Notes: a model not told the origin generated them from the letters alone. Positions 1-9,315 are shown, counted from the stretch's first letter. The stretch: 64,000 nucleotides of DNA from Adhaeribacter arboris (GCF_003023845.1 NZ_PYFT01000001.1:868001-932000), one strand, 5' to 3'. Numbers and translations: made by a program.

Positions 1-31
1 TGAAACAAGCTGTTACTGTTTTAGATCAGAA

Positions 32-1300
32 TCATTGCTCTGCCTCAGGAGTATATTCCCGTTTATCTTTCAGGAATACAACCACAAGTAATCCTACCAG
101 GAAAACCAGGGAAAACAGAAAAATAGCGTTACCGTAACCACCTAGCGTCGTCACCAATATACCCACCAGCAAGACCGCCGTAGCCGTGAACAAGCGACCA
201 ATGTTAAAACAAAAACCCGTGGCCGTAGCCCGAATACCCGTTGGAAATAATTGCGGGATATATACGGCTAAAACGCCCTGGCTTAATCCAAAAAACAAAG
301 CCAGCACCAAAATTTCGGCGTAAATAAGTGGCGTAAAAACCGGATTGGTTTTAAACAAAATAAACGATAGAACCGCGCACACGGCAAAACACAATACGAG
401 AGATGGGCGCTGTCCCAGAAAACGGATGAGCCATCCCGATAAAAAACCACCGGTTAAACCACCCATTCCCAGGAACATCATGCTTAGGCCCCGCTCCTGC
501 GGGGCATCCGTAGCTATCAGGCTTTGTACCCAGGTGGGCAACCACGAAAATATCGCCCACAAACCAATGAGCATGGCGCCAAAAGTTAAAGAACCTAAGA
601 GCAAAGCAGGACGATGCGCGGCCGAAAACAAGGTGGTTAAAGGCGGTGCCGTGTGGTGGTTTTCGCGGCGATAAGCCAGCCATTTATCGGATTCCCGGAC
701 GAACCAAATGCCCAGTAAAGCCAGGATTAAAGGCCCTAAACCAATTAAAAAACCGGCTCGCCACGACGTTACCGTGTAATTAAGCAAGCCCGCCGAAAAT
801 ATCCCCACGGGAAAAGCAATGGACAAAATACCCGTGTAAATGGCCCGGCTGCGAACTGGCCATACTTCGTTGAGCAAGGTAAACGAAACTACCAGTACGC
901 CACCTACCCCAAAACCGCTCAGAAACCGGCTAACCACTACGGTTCCCCAGGTGGGAGCTAACCCCGTAGCAATAGTAAACAATCCGTAAAAGGCAATAGC
1001 CAATAGTAAAGCTTTTTTGCGCCCAATTTTATCGCTGATCAGTCCCCAGGAAAAACCACCGAAGGCCCAACCGAAGATAAACAAAGCGTTGATATACCCG
1101 CTGATATCGTTGCCGGCGCTAAGGTTGGCTCCAGGCTGCAAATCTTTCATAACTACCGGTAAATAAACCGCCATCAACGTAGAAACGGTACCGCCCAAAG
1201 CACTGCTGATAAAACAAAGAACGAACAAAATAGCCCGGTACCGTTGTCCGGTTTGATCCTGACCGGTAGCTACTTGGGAGTTTAATACGGTGGTGTTCAT
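32..1300 (-). CDS. MFS transporter
   Basis: A 422-residue major facilitator superfamily permease of the inner membrane, predicted to move a small organic solute with the proton gradient. About twelve hydrophobic segments are visible. The loop after the second segment carries the MFS signature GLISDKIGRKKALLL, and a second GGFLSGWLIRFLGQRP loop follows the seventh segment. The length is normal for the family. It is the last gene of a minus-strand operon: only 4 bases separate it from the TonB-dependent receptor upstream. This order suggests that the receptor brings a substrate across the outer membrane and this permease takes it across the inner one. The substrate cannot be read from the sequence; aromatic-acid and sugar-acid porters are the families it most resembles. 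Confidence 0.88.
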   Translation of the reverse strand: MNTTVLNSQVATGQDQTGQRYRAILFVLCFISSALGGTVSTLMAVYLPVVMKDLQPGANLSAGNDISGYINALFIFGWAFGGFSWGLISDKIGRKKALLLAIAFYGLFTIATGLAPTWGTVVVSRFLSGFGVGGVLVVSFTLLNEVWPVRSRAIYTGILSIAFPVGIFSAGLLNYTVTSWRAGFLIGLGPLILALLGIWFVRESDKWLAYRRENHHTAPPLTTLFSAAHRPALLLGSLTFGAMLIGLWAIFSWLPTWVQSLIATDAPQERGLSMMFLGMGGLTGGFLSGWLIRFLGQRPSLVLCFAVCAVLSFILFKTNPVFTPLIYAEILVLALFFGLSQGVLAVYIPQLFPTGIRATATGFCFNIGRLFTATAVLLVGILVTTLGGYGNAIFLFSLVFLVGLLVVVFLKDKREYTPEAEQ

Positions 1301-1304
1301 AGCG

Positions 1305-4073
1305 CTATTTTAAAAGATCGTTGAAAATAATGGACACGTGGTAAATGGCGCCAATGGCCGGCGAACCGTAAGCCTGATACACGCGATTATTAAATAAATT
1401 ACTGGCCCCCAGCTTGATGGTGGAGTTAGCTTTCACCAGCTTTTTGCTAATTTGGGCATCTACTAAGGAATAGGCTTCGATGCGGCCCGGTCGGTTGCCG
1501 TTGAAAGTACCGTACCAGTCGAAAGCACTTTGCCAATGCCAGGCCAAGTTAAAACCAAAATCCCGGATAACGTTGGGGTTGCCTAATGTAAGATTGGTGC
1601 TGTATTCCGGAGTGTTAAAAGCGGCAATGTTGTCCCGGTTCGCATTTTTTAAATTAAAATCCGCCCAGGTGACGTTACCGCCCACATTGTAGCCTTTGTT
1701 CAGCAAATAAGTAAGCGATAAACCGGCGCCCTGCGCGGATACTTTATCCGGAGCGTTGGTATACAATTGAAAAGCGTGCATCTTCCGGTTCCAAATATCG
1801 TTACCCGCATCAAAATTAATTTTACCATCCGGACCGTAAACATTATTCTGGGGCTGAATCACGACGGTATTTAAAAGAAAATCGGTGTAAGAGCTGTAGT
1901 AGTAATTAAGATCTACTAATAGTTTGCTGGCCAGGTAACTTTTATAACCTACCTCGAATGCTTTTTGCTGCTCCGGCTTAATGTAGGCCACATCAGACTT
2001 TTGCAATAAATTCAGGTTTTCGGCTACGGCCTGCGGAACAGGTTTACCACCCCCTACTGCTGTCCCAACGGCTCCGCTGAAAGCGCCCACCGAAGCCGCC
2101 GTAAAAGAATTTTCGTACACATTTAAGCCCCGGCTGTTTTTGGGCGCTCCTCCCAGAATGGTAATCGGTCCCACGTTTAATTTAATAAACTGATCGACGG
2201 GAGTGGGATTGCGGAAACCGGTTTGGTACGAGGCCCGGAAATAATGCATCTTATTGATGGCATAAACGCCGGAAAAGCGCGGGGTAAAATTGCCGTCAAA
2301 GTTTTCGTTTTTATCGTAGCGCAGCGAAGCCGTAAGTTTTAATTTATCGTCGAATAACTTTTTGGAGGCTTGCACAAAACTGCCGTATTCATTAATGGTA
2401 ATTTTCTGATTTTTATCGTCGAACAAACTACCGTTGGTAAACATATCGTAGTACCGGAAACTACCCCCGGCTAGTAACTCTACCACCTTGGTAAAACGCG
2501 AAAAATCGTACTGGCCTTCGGAGTGGTAGAATTTACTATTACTAAACACGCCGGCCCCGCTTAAACCGTAATTATGAATAGAAGCATCTTTGGCCTGTTT
2601 AAAAGAATCGGTACCCGGTAAAAACCGGCCCTGGTCGGCGAAAGCGCGAGCCGCTGGGTGGTTGCCGGCCGTTACCCCGGTGGCGTTGCCGTTAAACGCG
2701 TGAGCGTACCGGGTAAACCACATATTGTCAGCTTCTGAAGGGGAAACCGTCTGGCCATCCAGGTTTTGCACCCAGTCGCGGTTAATAAACTGCGCCAGCG
2801 AGCGCGTGTTGTAAGAATCGTGGGAGTTTTCGGATACGGCGTAGCTCCGCAGAAAAAAATTGCTACCTTTTAACTCGGCCCGGTGCGTTTGTAAAACTAA
2901 GTTATTTAAATCGAAGCGGCTGCTCCCAGTATAACTGGCGGTACCGCGGCCAAAATTATACTGGTAAATGGCTTCCAGATTATTCGAAATCCGGTAATGT
3001 ACCGCCCCGTTCAGTTTCAGGCTGTATACATTATAATTCATCAAATCTTTTTCTTCGTAACCGGTGCGCGATACCAACCCAATACCTGGCAAGGGTTTCG
3101 CCACTTCGTCGCCGTAAATATTTAAAGCATCCCGGCCCGGATTATTGGGACCGCGCTGCGCGGGAACGGTCTGCGCACTTACGTCGGTAAAATTAGTCGC
3201 GTACCAATCTACCCCCGACAAATAAGAGGCGTTAAGTTTAAAGGCCAGCCGGTTGTTAAAAGCTTTGGCGTAGCGGGCGGCAAAATCGTACAAACCTTGT
3301 GGGTTTACCTCGTTTTCGCCCACGTGGTTCAAGCCGGTTTTGGCTTGCACCGTTAAACCCTGGTAGGTAAACGGATCTTTGGTGCGCATCGACAATACCC
3401 CGTTAAAAGCCACCGGCCCGTACAAAGCCGAGGCCGCCCCGGGTATGATTTCTACGCTTTCCAAGTCAATATCGGAAGCACCAAACTGGTTGCCCACCGA
3501 AAAATTAAGCCCGGGCGTTTGGTTATCTACCCCGTCTATTAACTGCAAAAACCGGGAATTGCCGGTACTATTAAAGCCACGGGTATTTACCTGTTTGTAC
3601 GTGATGCTGCTAGTTACGGCATCCACGCCCTTTAAATGTTGCAGGCCATCGTAAAAAGTAAAAGAAGGATTTTCCTGAATCGCTTGCGTCGTCATTTTTT
3701 CGATGCTTACCGGCGACTCTAATATCCCTTCGTTTACGCGGCGGGCCGCAAAAACCATTTCGTTGAGCTGCACGGTTTGGGGCTGCAAAGCAATGGTTAG
3801 TTCCTGGCTGGCCGTAGTAACGGCAACTATTTGCCGTTCAAAACCCACCGACGATACTACCAAGTTAAAAGGCAGCTTTATTTTTGGCACCGTTAAATTA
3901 AATGCACCTTCCCGGTTGGTAATGGTGCCAATCAATTTATCTTCCACGGTAATACTTACTCCCCGCAAAGGTTCTTTAGTAGCGGCGTCGGTAATGGTGC
4001 CGGTTAGTTGGGTATCCTGGGCAAATAAGGAAAAAGAGAAAAAAGTGAAATATAGTAGTAGGATTGTTTTCAT
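1305..4073 (-). CDS. TonB-dependent receptor with carboxypeptidase-like regulatory domain
   Basis: An outer-membrane active transporter of 922 residues, driven by TonB. It starts with a signal peptide (MKTILLLYFTFFSFSLFAQ) followed by a carboxypeptidase-D-like beta-sandwich at about residues 22-107 (TGTITDAATKEPLRGV), which is typical of Bacteroidota receptors. A plug domain then follows, with the recognisable GAASALYGPVAFNGVLSMRT stretch. The rest is a 22-strand-type barrel rich in aromatic residues and ending in a hydrophobic strand. There is no SusD-like partner beside it, so it is not a typical SusC; metal-chelate or small-organic uptake is as likely as sugar uptake. It sits between the AhpD-like gene (23-base gap) and the MFS gene (4-base gap) and is presumably cotranscribed with both. 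Confidence 0.93.
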   Translation of the reverse strand: MKTILLLYFTFFSFSLFAQDTQLTGTITDAATKEPLRGVSITVEDKLIGTITNREGAFNLTVPKIKLPFNLVVSSVGFERQIVAVTTASQELTIALQPQTVQLNEMVFAARRVNEGILESPVSIEKMTTQAIQENPSFTFYDGLQHLKGVDAVTSSITYKQVNTRGFNSTGNSRFLQLIDGVDNQTPGLNFSVGNQFGASDIDLESVEIIPGAASALYGPVAFNGVLSMRTKDPFTYQGLTVQAKTGLNHVGENEVNPQGLYDFAARYAKAFNNRLAFKLNASYLSGVDWYATNFTDVSAQTVPAQRGPNNPGRDALNIYGDEVAKPLPGIGLVSRTGYEEKDLMNYNVYSLKLNGAVHYRISNNLEAIYQYNFGRGTASYTGSSRFDLNNLVLQTHRAELKGSNFFLRSYAVSENSHDSYNTRSLAQFINRDWVQNLDGQTVSPSEADNMWFTRYAHAFNGNATGVTAGNHPAARAFADQGRFLPGTDSFKQAKDASIHNYGLSGAGVFSNSKFYHSEGQYDFSRFTKVVELLAGGSFRYYDMFTNGSLFDDKNQKITINEYGSFVQASKKLFDDKLKLTASLRYDKNENFDGNFTPRFSGVYAINKMHYFRASYQTGFRNPTPVDQFIKLNVGPITILGGAPKNSRGLNVYENSFTAASVGAFSGAVGTAVGGGKPVPQAVAENLNLLQKSDVAYIKPEQQKAFEVGYKSYLASKLLVDLNYYYSSYTDFLLNTVVIQPQNNVYGPDGKINFDAGNDIWNRKMHAFQLYTNAPDKVSAQGAGLSLTYLLNKGYNVGGNVTWADFNLKNANRDNIAAFNTPEYSTNLTLGNPNVIRDFGFNLAWHWQSAFDWYGTFNGNRPGRIEAYSLVDAQISKKLVKANSTIKLGASNLFNNRVYQAYGSPAIGAIYHVSIIFNDLLK

Positions 4074-4096
4074 TTTAAATGTTTTTTTAAATTTTT

Positions 4097-4657
4097 TTAT
4101 TTTTTGAGATGATCGTAGCCTTGCGGCAAGCGGGTATAACCATGGTCCACAAGACGTTGCGCCAATTGGTCATAGTAGGCGGGCTGCGCGGGCAAAGCAG
4201 TAGCCAACCCGTCGACGTAACGGTTGTAGAGGCAAAACAAGGCGGCAATCAACACGGTATCGTGGATCTCTGAATCGGTGGCCCCGGCGGCTTTGGCTTG
4301 AGCAATGATCTCGGGCGTTACTAATTGTCCGCTTTGCCGCACTAAATCCGCAATGGTGAGCAGCACTTTCATTTTAAAGCTCACCGGTGCGGTAGCTACG
4401 TCTTGTTTAACCTGCTGGGTCAGGTGCGGATCGCCGTGCAGCAGATCGGCGGCAGCCGTGTGGGCCGTAGTGCAAAACGTACATTCGTTACCCGACGAAA
4501 CAACGGTGGCAATCAGTTCGCGTTCGGCTTCGGTGAGCGTAGAAGGACCGCGGAGCAACAATTGGGTTAAATAGCGGATGGGTGCGGCGGAATCTTGCCG
4601 GTATTCGAGCAAGCCGGTAATACCCGGCAAATGCGGTTCCAGGGGAATATAGGACAT
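4097..4657 (-). CDS. Carboxymuconolactone decarboxylase / AhpD-like peroxidase-related protein
   Basis: A 186-residue all-helical protein of the carboxymuconolactone decarboxylase/AhpD superfamily. The AhpD-type redox site is clear: ECTFCTTAH gives Glu58, Cys59, Cys62 and His66 (E-C-x2-C-x3-H), so a thiol-based peroxidase or disulfide-relay activity is plausible. Length and pattern match the 'peroxidase-related enzyme' subgroup rather than true carboxymuconolactone decarboxylases, which lack the paired cysteines. It is the first gene of the minus-strand operon with the TonB-dependent receptor and the MFS transporter. Its physiological partner is unknown. It could protect against oxidants formed during use of the imported compound, but that is inference. 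Confidence 0.82.
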   Translation of the reverse strand: MSYIPLEPHLPGITGLLEYRQDSAAPIRYLTQLLLRGPSTLTEAERELIATVVSSGNECTFCTTAHTAAADLLHGDPHLTQQVKQDVATAPVSFKMKVLLTIADLVRQSGQLVTPEIIAQAKAAGATDSEIHDTVLIAALFCLYNRYVDGLATALPAQPAYYDQLAQRLVDHGYTRLPQGYDHLKK

Positions 4658-4932
4658 AAAAAATTAAGGATAAAAGAAATGAAACAGATAGCCGCCCCCA
4701 AATCACCTGCTTTTTAAAACAGAGGTGCTTTGCAGGATGCAAACAGAAGCAAATTAGCCAGCCTAGCTCAATTGCCCTACTCAACAGACCACAATAGTCT
4801 GAGGTAGCCACAATAAGCCTGGAACAACAGGGAGATAGGATATTTCTTAACCTTGACTATTGGTAAACAAGGCAAAATATACCTCACCCTTAAAGATCCG
4901 GTAGATTATTCGCTAAATTAAGATAAGAAAGG

Positions 4933-5484
4933 TTAAATACGATTTTCCGGCGGCTCGCCGGGAACCTCAAACGCCGCGGGCACGGGCGATTGGGCAGGAT
5001 AAGAATTGTAGGTGACCGCCATTAAAATTGGCGAAGCAAATTGGTAATTCAGAATTTTAAAATCATACTCGCTATAAAGGCCGCTCTTCTTAACACTACC
5101 TGTCTGGCTCTTTTTGCTCTGCGGCAAATCATTTATATGTTTCGTGAAGGCAATGCGGGCTTTGCTTAACCGTTGGGTCACTCGGTTAGGCAAACATTGC
5201 AGAAAAATGGTATCTCTTTCAATCTTGCGCTTCACGTAGGTATACAACACACCTTTAATCTCTACCTGTCCGTCCACCCGTTCAAAATCGGGTCTATCGA
5301 CAATGTAAGGTACCGGAATGGGTATTTTAAATTGGATTAGCTCACTTTCCTGGTACTTATTTAAATCCAGTTGCGCTACCAGGTTTGTATCTGTCTGGTA
5401 GATAAAATATTGGAAAAGGAGGGAGTAGCCAGCTATATTAAATAGATGTATTGCGAGTAAACTATAAGCAAATAATCGTCTCAC
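4933..5484 (-). CDS. Hypothetical membrane-anchored protein
   Basis: A 183-residue protein of unknown function. Residues 1-28 form a single hydrophobic segment that could be an uncleaved anchor or a signal peptide; the rest looks soluble and periplasmic, with many charged residues. The C-terminus is proline-rich (PGEPPENRI). Similar small proteins with an N-terminal hydrophobic segment and a proline-rich tail are often found near TonB-dependent receptors in Bacteroidota, and the receptor operon lies 276 bases further on in the same direction. I recognise no catalytic motif. Codon use and length support a real gene; the function is unassigned. Confidence 0.65.
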   Translation of the reverse strand: MRRLFAYSLLAIHLFNIAGYSLLFQYFIYQTDTNLVAQLDLNKYQESELIQFKIPIPVPYIVDRPDFERVDGQVEIKGVLYTYVKRKIERDTIFLQCLPNRVTQRLSKARIAFTKHINDLPQSKKSQTGSVKKSGLYSEYDFKILNYQFASPILMAVTYNSYPAQSPVPAAFEVPGEPPENRI

Positions 5485-6259
5485 TAAAGCTGGTAGGATC
5501 TATTTGGTAATCCTGCCTAAATCTAATATTTTTCTTATAATATTATAATATAATTTTAAATTATTTTATTTTTTTTATATTAGCATCCTTCTAGTTAAGT
5601 ACTCGGTTTTACCTTGCTGTGGTATTCATAGTTAGTTGCTGCTTCTTTATCTTGCTTTAACTTAAATTTAATAAAATTAATACTGAGTATGTATTTAATT
5701 AAACTCCAGCAACATTATTTTATTATGAGTTTTCAGTTACCATGCTTGTAGCGGGTGCTGATGATTTAAATTTCGTTTGGGTATTTTTAGCTAAAGTATG
5801 TTCCTCCATTCCGGCAGGAAAAAAGCAGCGGCATCTACATTTCTCCAAGTTCTGATAGCCCAAGTTCTTGCGGGTACCGGAAGTTTGAAAATCATAATTT
5901 TTGGTTTGATAATCATTACCTATCCCGGTATGGGCGGCAATATCTTTATGCGTTGAAAAAACCTGAAACCAAGCCGTACTTCTGGTGAACGCAGAAAGCC
6001 TATAAAGCAAATCAGGTTCGGGCTACTTACTTATAAGAATAAGGGTGAAGGTATTTCTATGCCAGAACTATGCTGTAGAAAATAAAATTTACCATAAAAA
6101 CTTGTAAGGGGGCAGCGCTAAGCCGGAAATTAGCTTGGCTACTATTTCTTTGTTAACGTAAGCAAAGGAAAAACAATCGGTAAGAAGAGAAATCAGGCCA
6201 TACTCTTTTGATTAATGGCTTTCATTCTTTTAAATACCCACTCTAAAATATACACAACA
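5485..6259. other. Intergenic region, no supported gene
   Basis: This stretch is AT-rich at 5520-5700. A minus-strand reading frame at 5723-6010 has an unusual composition and no recognisable domain, so I do not call it. The region should contain the promoters of the two flanking divergent genes, but I see no clear TTTG / TAnnTTTG pair. Confidence 0.5.
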
Positions 6260-7318
6260 ATGGAAGTAAAAGAAATTAAAGCCTTCGGCACAGAAGCCGC
6301 AACGGCACCTTTAAATCAGATGAACATCAACCGCCGGAAACCAACGCCGCACGATGTGGAAATAGAAATTCTGTTCTGCGGGGTTTGCCATTCCGACCTG
6401 CATACCGCTCGCAGTGAATGGGGCCCTTCGCTGTACCCATGCGTTCCCGGCCACGAAATTGTGGGCAAGGTTGTTAGCCTGGGCAATCATGTGAGCAAAT
6501 TTAAAGTGGGCGAAATGGTGGGCGTGGGTTGTATGGTCGATTCGTGCCAAGAATGCCAGTATTGTCAGGAAGGACTGGAGCAATATTGTGAACCCGGCAT
6601 GACCGGCACGTATAATTCGCCGGACAAGCACCTACCCGGCAACCCAACCTTCGGGGGTTATTCGGAAAGCATTGTGGTAGATGAAAAATTTGTATTGCGT
6701 ATCCCGGAAAACCTGGACCCCGCCGCGGCGGCTCCGCTGCTTTGCGCCGGAATTACTACCTATTCTCCCTTGCGTCACTGGAAGGTTGGTCCCGGTCAAA
6801 AAGTAGGTATCGTCGGCATTGGTGGATTAGGGCACATGGGCCTCAAGATTGCGAAAGCAATGGGCGCCCAGGTAGTAGCGTTTACCACCTCCGAATCAAA
6901 ATTTGCGGAAGCCAAAAGGCTGGGAGCGGACGAAGTGGTACTATCGAAAGACGCGGAACAAATGGCGGCGTACCGCGGCAAATTACACTTTATTCTCGAT
7001 TGTGTTTCGGCCGAACATGATATTAATGCTTACCTCGCGCTGTTGCGGGTAGATGGTTCGCTGGCCCTGGTAGGCGCGCCGGAACATCCGCTACCTGTTG
7101 CGGCTTTCAGCCTTATTCCGGGGCGCAAAAGCTTCGCCGGATCTATGATCGGCGGCATTGCGGAAACACAAGAAATGCTGGATTTTTGCGCCGAACACCA
7201 AATACCTGCTGATATTGAGATGATAAACATCCAGCAGATTAACGAAGCTTACGAACGTTTGCTGAAAGGTGATGTGAAATATCGTTTTGTCATTGATATG
7301 GCCTCTTTAAAAAGTTAA
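6260..7318 (+). CDS. Zinc-dependent NAD(P) alcohol dehydrogenase, YahK/CAD-like
   Basis: A medium-chain zinc alcohol dehydrogenase of about 352 residues that interconverts alcohols and aldehydes with NAD(P)H in the cytosol. The catalytic zinc site is CGVCHSDLHTA with the downstream PGHE motif. The structural zinc cluster is in DSCQECQYCQEGLEQYC (four cysteines). The Rossmann motif is GIGGLGHMGLKIAKAMG. This arrangement fits the YahK/cinnamyl-alcohol dehydrogenase branch. The frame is open 15 codons upstream, but the ATG at 6260 (MEVKEIKAFG) matches the family N-terminus and is preferred. It lies upstream of the aldehyde oxidoreductase genes on the same strand, with a repeat element and 364 bases between them. 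A shared role in aldehyde clearance is plausible but not shown. Confidence 0.92.
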   Translation: MEVKEIKAFGTEAATAPLNQMNINRRKPTPHDVEIEILFCGVCHSDLHTARSEWGPSLYPCVPGHEIVGKVVSLGNHVSKFKVGEMVGVGCMVDSCQECQYCQEGLEQYCEPGMTGTYNSPDKHLPGNPTFGGYSESIVVDEKFVLRIPENLDPAAAAPLLCAGITTYSPLRHWKVGPGQKVGIVGIGGLGHMGLKIAKAMGAQVVAFTTSESKFAEAKRLGADEVVLSKDAEQMAAYRGKLHFILDCVSAEHDINAYLALLRVDGSLALVGAPEHPLPVAAFSLIPGRKSFAGSMIGGIAETQEMLDFCAEHQIPADIEMINIQQINEAYERLLKGDVKYRFVIDMASLKS

Positions 7319-7359
7319 TAACTCCAGGGTCAGATACAAGGACTGGTTTTGAATAATGC

Positions 7360-7541
7360 TTTATCTATCGCGAGCGTCCCGCTCGTGAGAGGTATCGTCC
7401 GGCCTCTCCGAAATACTTCGGGATTTGCAACTGGCCGGTAGTAAATTGTTACTGAATTGCTTTGAGAAAAGTTTATCGGTTCGCCTGGCCGGAGGCTTAC
7501 CGGATAGTGGACACAAGGCTGGAGCCTCGCCCCAGCTTTAA
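7360..7541 (+). repeat. Dispersed ~180-bp intergenic repeat, copy 1
   Basis: The left end, CGCGAGCGTCCCGCTCGTG, is repeated in reverse complement as the right end of copy 2 at 36241-36259. The core around 7407-7438 (CCGAAATAC..CGGGATTTGC, then CTGGCCGGTAG) recurs in copy 2 and, with a few substitutions, in copy 3 at 54423-54600. The right part (GCCTGGCCGGAGGC) again matches copy 3. No coding frame is present. The element is MITE-like: short, without a gene, and with related ends. It separates the alcohol dehydrogenase from the Pao operon. Confidence 0.75.
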
Positions 7542-7628
7542 TACGGCAGAACTTAACAGTTCTACCTCCAAAGCGGGACTTTTTACCACTTAAGCTAAAA
7601 TGCTAAACTAGGACAATAGTATACATAA

Positions 7629-7660
7629 AAGTGCGCGAATTAATAAGTGCGCGAATTAAT
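7629..7660 (+). repeat. Perfect 16-bp tandem duplication upstream of paoA
   Basis: The 16-base unit AAGTGCGCGAATTAAT occurs twice back to back (7629-7644 and 7645-7660), ending 22 bases before the paoA start codon. Its position suits a duplicated regulatory or leader segment, or a simple slippage product. No regulator is identified. Confidence 0.8.
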
Positions 7661-7682
7661 GAAAAAATAAATACCTGCAGTT

Positions 7683-8324
7683 ATGACTCGCAAAAAATCA
7701 CCTAACCCACAATCAGAAGAACAGCAGCCCAATGAAGGAAGGAGGGACTTTCTAAAGCAATCGACCCTACTAACGGCTCTGGCTGTTACGCCACCTTCCT
7801 TACTTGAAGCCGCTGAATTAAGATGGGATGAAAAAGCTGCGTCTTATTTGGAGAAGATGCCGCTGGACCTGGAAATAAACGGTAAAGCCCAGCAATTATC
7901 CGTAGAACCCCGAACTACCTTACTCGATTTATTACGAGAGCAACTAGGGCAAACCGGCACCAAAAAAGGGTGCGACCATGGGCAATGCGGAGCCTGTACG
8001 GTACACGTGGACGGGAAGCGGGTACTTTCCTGTTTATCGCTGGCGGTAATGCAGGATGGCAAAAAAGTCACTACTATTGAAGGTTTGGCTAACGGCGACC
8101 AATTGCACCCCATGCAGGAAGCCTTTATTAAACACGATGGTTTTCAGTGCGGCTATTGTACTCCCGGACAAATTATGTCGGGTATAGCTTGCATCCGGGA
8201 AGCACATGCTAATTCGGAGGAAGAAATTCGGGAGTACATGAGCGGCAACATTTGCCGGTGCGGCGCTTATCCTAACATCGTGAAAGCCATTGTGGATGTG
8301 AAACAGGGAGGGCAAAAAGTATGA
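7683..8324 (+). CDS. paoA: Aldehyde oxidoreductase [2Fe-2S] subunit, PaoA-like, Tat-exported
   Basis: The small iron-sulfur subunit of a xanthine-dehydrogenase-family molybdoenzyme that oxidises aldehydes to acids and passes electrons through two [2Fe-2S] clusters. It has 213 residues. A twin-arginine signal (RRDFLK at residues 20-25 plus a hydrophobic stretch) sends the folded complex to the periplasm, as in E. coli PaoA. The plant-type cluster cysteines are C97, C102, C105 and C117; the second cluster uses C156, C159, C191 and C193. It overlaps paoB by 4 bases (ATGA), which indicates translational coupling. Only this subunit carries an export signal, so the other two presumably travel with it. 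Confidence 0.92.
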   Translation: MTRKKSPNPQSEEQQPNEGRRDFLKQSTLLTALAVTPPSLLEAAELRWDEKAASYLEKMPLDLEINGKAQQLSVEPRTTLLDLLREQLGQTGTKKGCDHGQCGACTVHVDGKRVLSCLSLAVMQDGKKVTTIEGLANGDQLHPMQEAFIKHDGFQCGYCTPGQIMSGIACIREAHANSEEEIREYMSGNICRCGAYPNIVKAIVDVKQGGQKV

Positions 8325-9304
8325 TTAATTTCGGCTACAGTCGGGTTTCCACTATCAAAGCGGCGGTAGAGGCCCTGAGTAAAGACAGCAATGCCCAATG
8401 GATTGCCGGCGGCACCAACCTGGTAGACCTGATGAAAAAAGGCGTAACGACCCCGGAAAAACTCATCGATATCAATAATCTGCCACTGAAAGAAATAAAA
8501 AAAACTGGTAATAAATTGTACATTGGGGCCCTGGCTCTCAACAGCGAGGTAGCGGAAAACGAACTAGTGCGCAAAGAACAACCTTTGCTTTCCTTAGCGC
8601 TTCAGGCCGGCGCTTCGCAGCAAATCCGCAACATGGCTACTATTGGTGGCAATATGATGCAGCGCACCCGGTGCTCTTATTTCTACAATACCGATATGCC
8701 CTGCAATAAAAGAGAGCCGGGTACCGGTTGCGGGGCCTTAAAAGGATTTAACCGGATGCACGCTATTTTTGGGACTTCGGAAAAGTGTATTGCCGTACAT
8801 CCCAGCGACATGTGTATCGCCCTCGTAGCTTTAGATGCTGCTGTACTCGTTACCGGACCAAAAGGTGACCGGCGGATTTCCTTCCAAAATTTTCATCGCT
8901 TGCCCGGGGATACGCCGCAAAAAGACAACACCCTGGAAAGAGGCGAATTGATTACGGGTATTGAAATTCCGGATAATTCTTACCAAGACCACGTCCATTA
9001 TTTGAAGGTGCGCGACCGTACTTCCTATGCTTTTGCCTTAGTGTCGGTGGCCGCGGCCGTGAATTTGCAGGGAGATACCATCCAGGATGTTCGGTTAGGC
9101 ATGGGCGGGGTAGCGCACAAACCTTGGCGCCTGACCGAAACGGAAAACTTTTTAAAGGGGAAAAAGGCTTCGGAGGCTACTTTCCGGCAAGCCGCGGAAC
9201 TGGCACTAAAAGGCGCCCACGGGTTTGGCCACAACAACTTTAAATTAAAATTAGCCCCCAACACTTTGGTAGAAGCCTTAAAAATTGCTGCCGGTAAAGC
9301 TTAA
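8321..9304 (+). CDS. paoB: Aldehyde oxidoreductase FAD subunit with extra [4Fe-4S] site, PaoB-like
   Basis: The FAD-binding medium subunit (327 residues) of the same molybdoenzyme. FAD contacts are AGGTNL (residues 29-34) and TIGGN (residues 107-111). A segment that most xanthine dehydrogenase FAD subunits lack follows: cysteines 118, 128, 137 and 156 within RTRCSYFYN...PCNKREPGTGCG...EKCIAVHPSD. In E. coli PaoB this segment binds an additional [4Fe-4S] cluster, so the assignment to the PaoB subgroup is specific. It has no signal peptide of its own. It overlaps paoA by 4 bases and is followed by paoC after 11 bases. Confidence 0.92.
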   Translation: MINFGYSRVSTIKAAVEALSKDSNAQWIAGGTNLVDLMKKGVTTPEKLIDINNLPLKEIKKTGNKLYIGALALNSEVAENELVRKEQPLLSLALQAGASQQIRNMATIGGNMMQRTRCSYFYNTDMPCNKREPGTGCGALKGFNRMHAIFGTSEKCIAVHPSDMCIALVALDAAVLVTGPKGDRRISFQNFHRLPGDTPQKDNTLERGELITGIEIPDNSYQDHVHYLKVRDRTSYAFALVSVAAAVNLQGDTIQDVRLGMGGVAHKPWRLTETENFLKGKKASEATFRQAAELALKGAHGFGHNNFKLKLAPNTLVEALKIAAGKA

Positions 9305-9315
9305 TAGATAAATTT

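Noticed and set aside
5723-6010. Minus-strand frame of 95 codons
   Set aside because: No recognisable domain, atypical composition and no clear ribosome-binding leader; probably chance.
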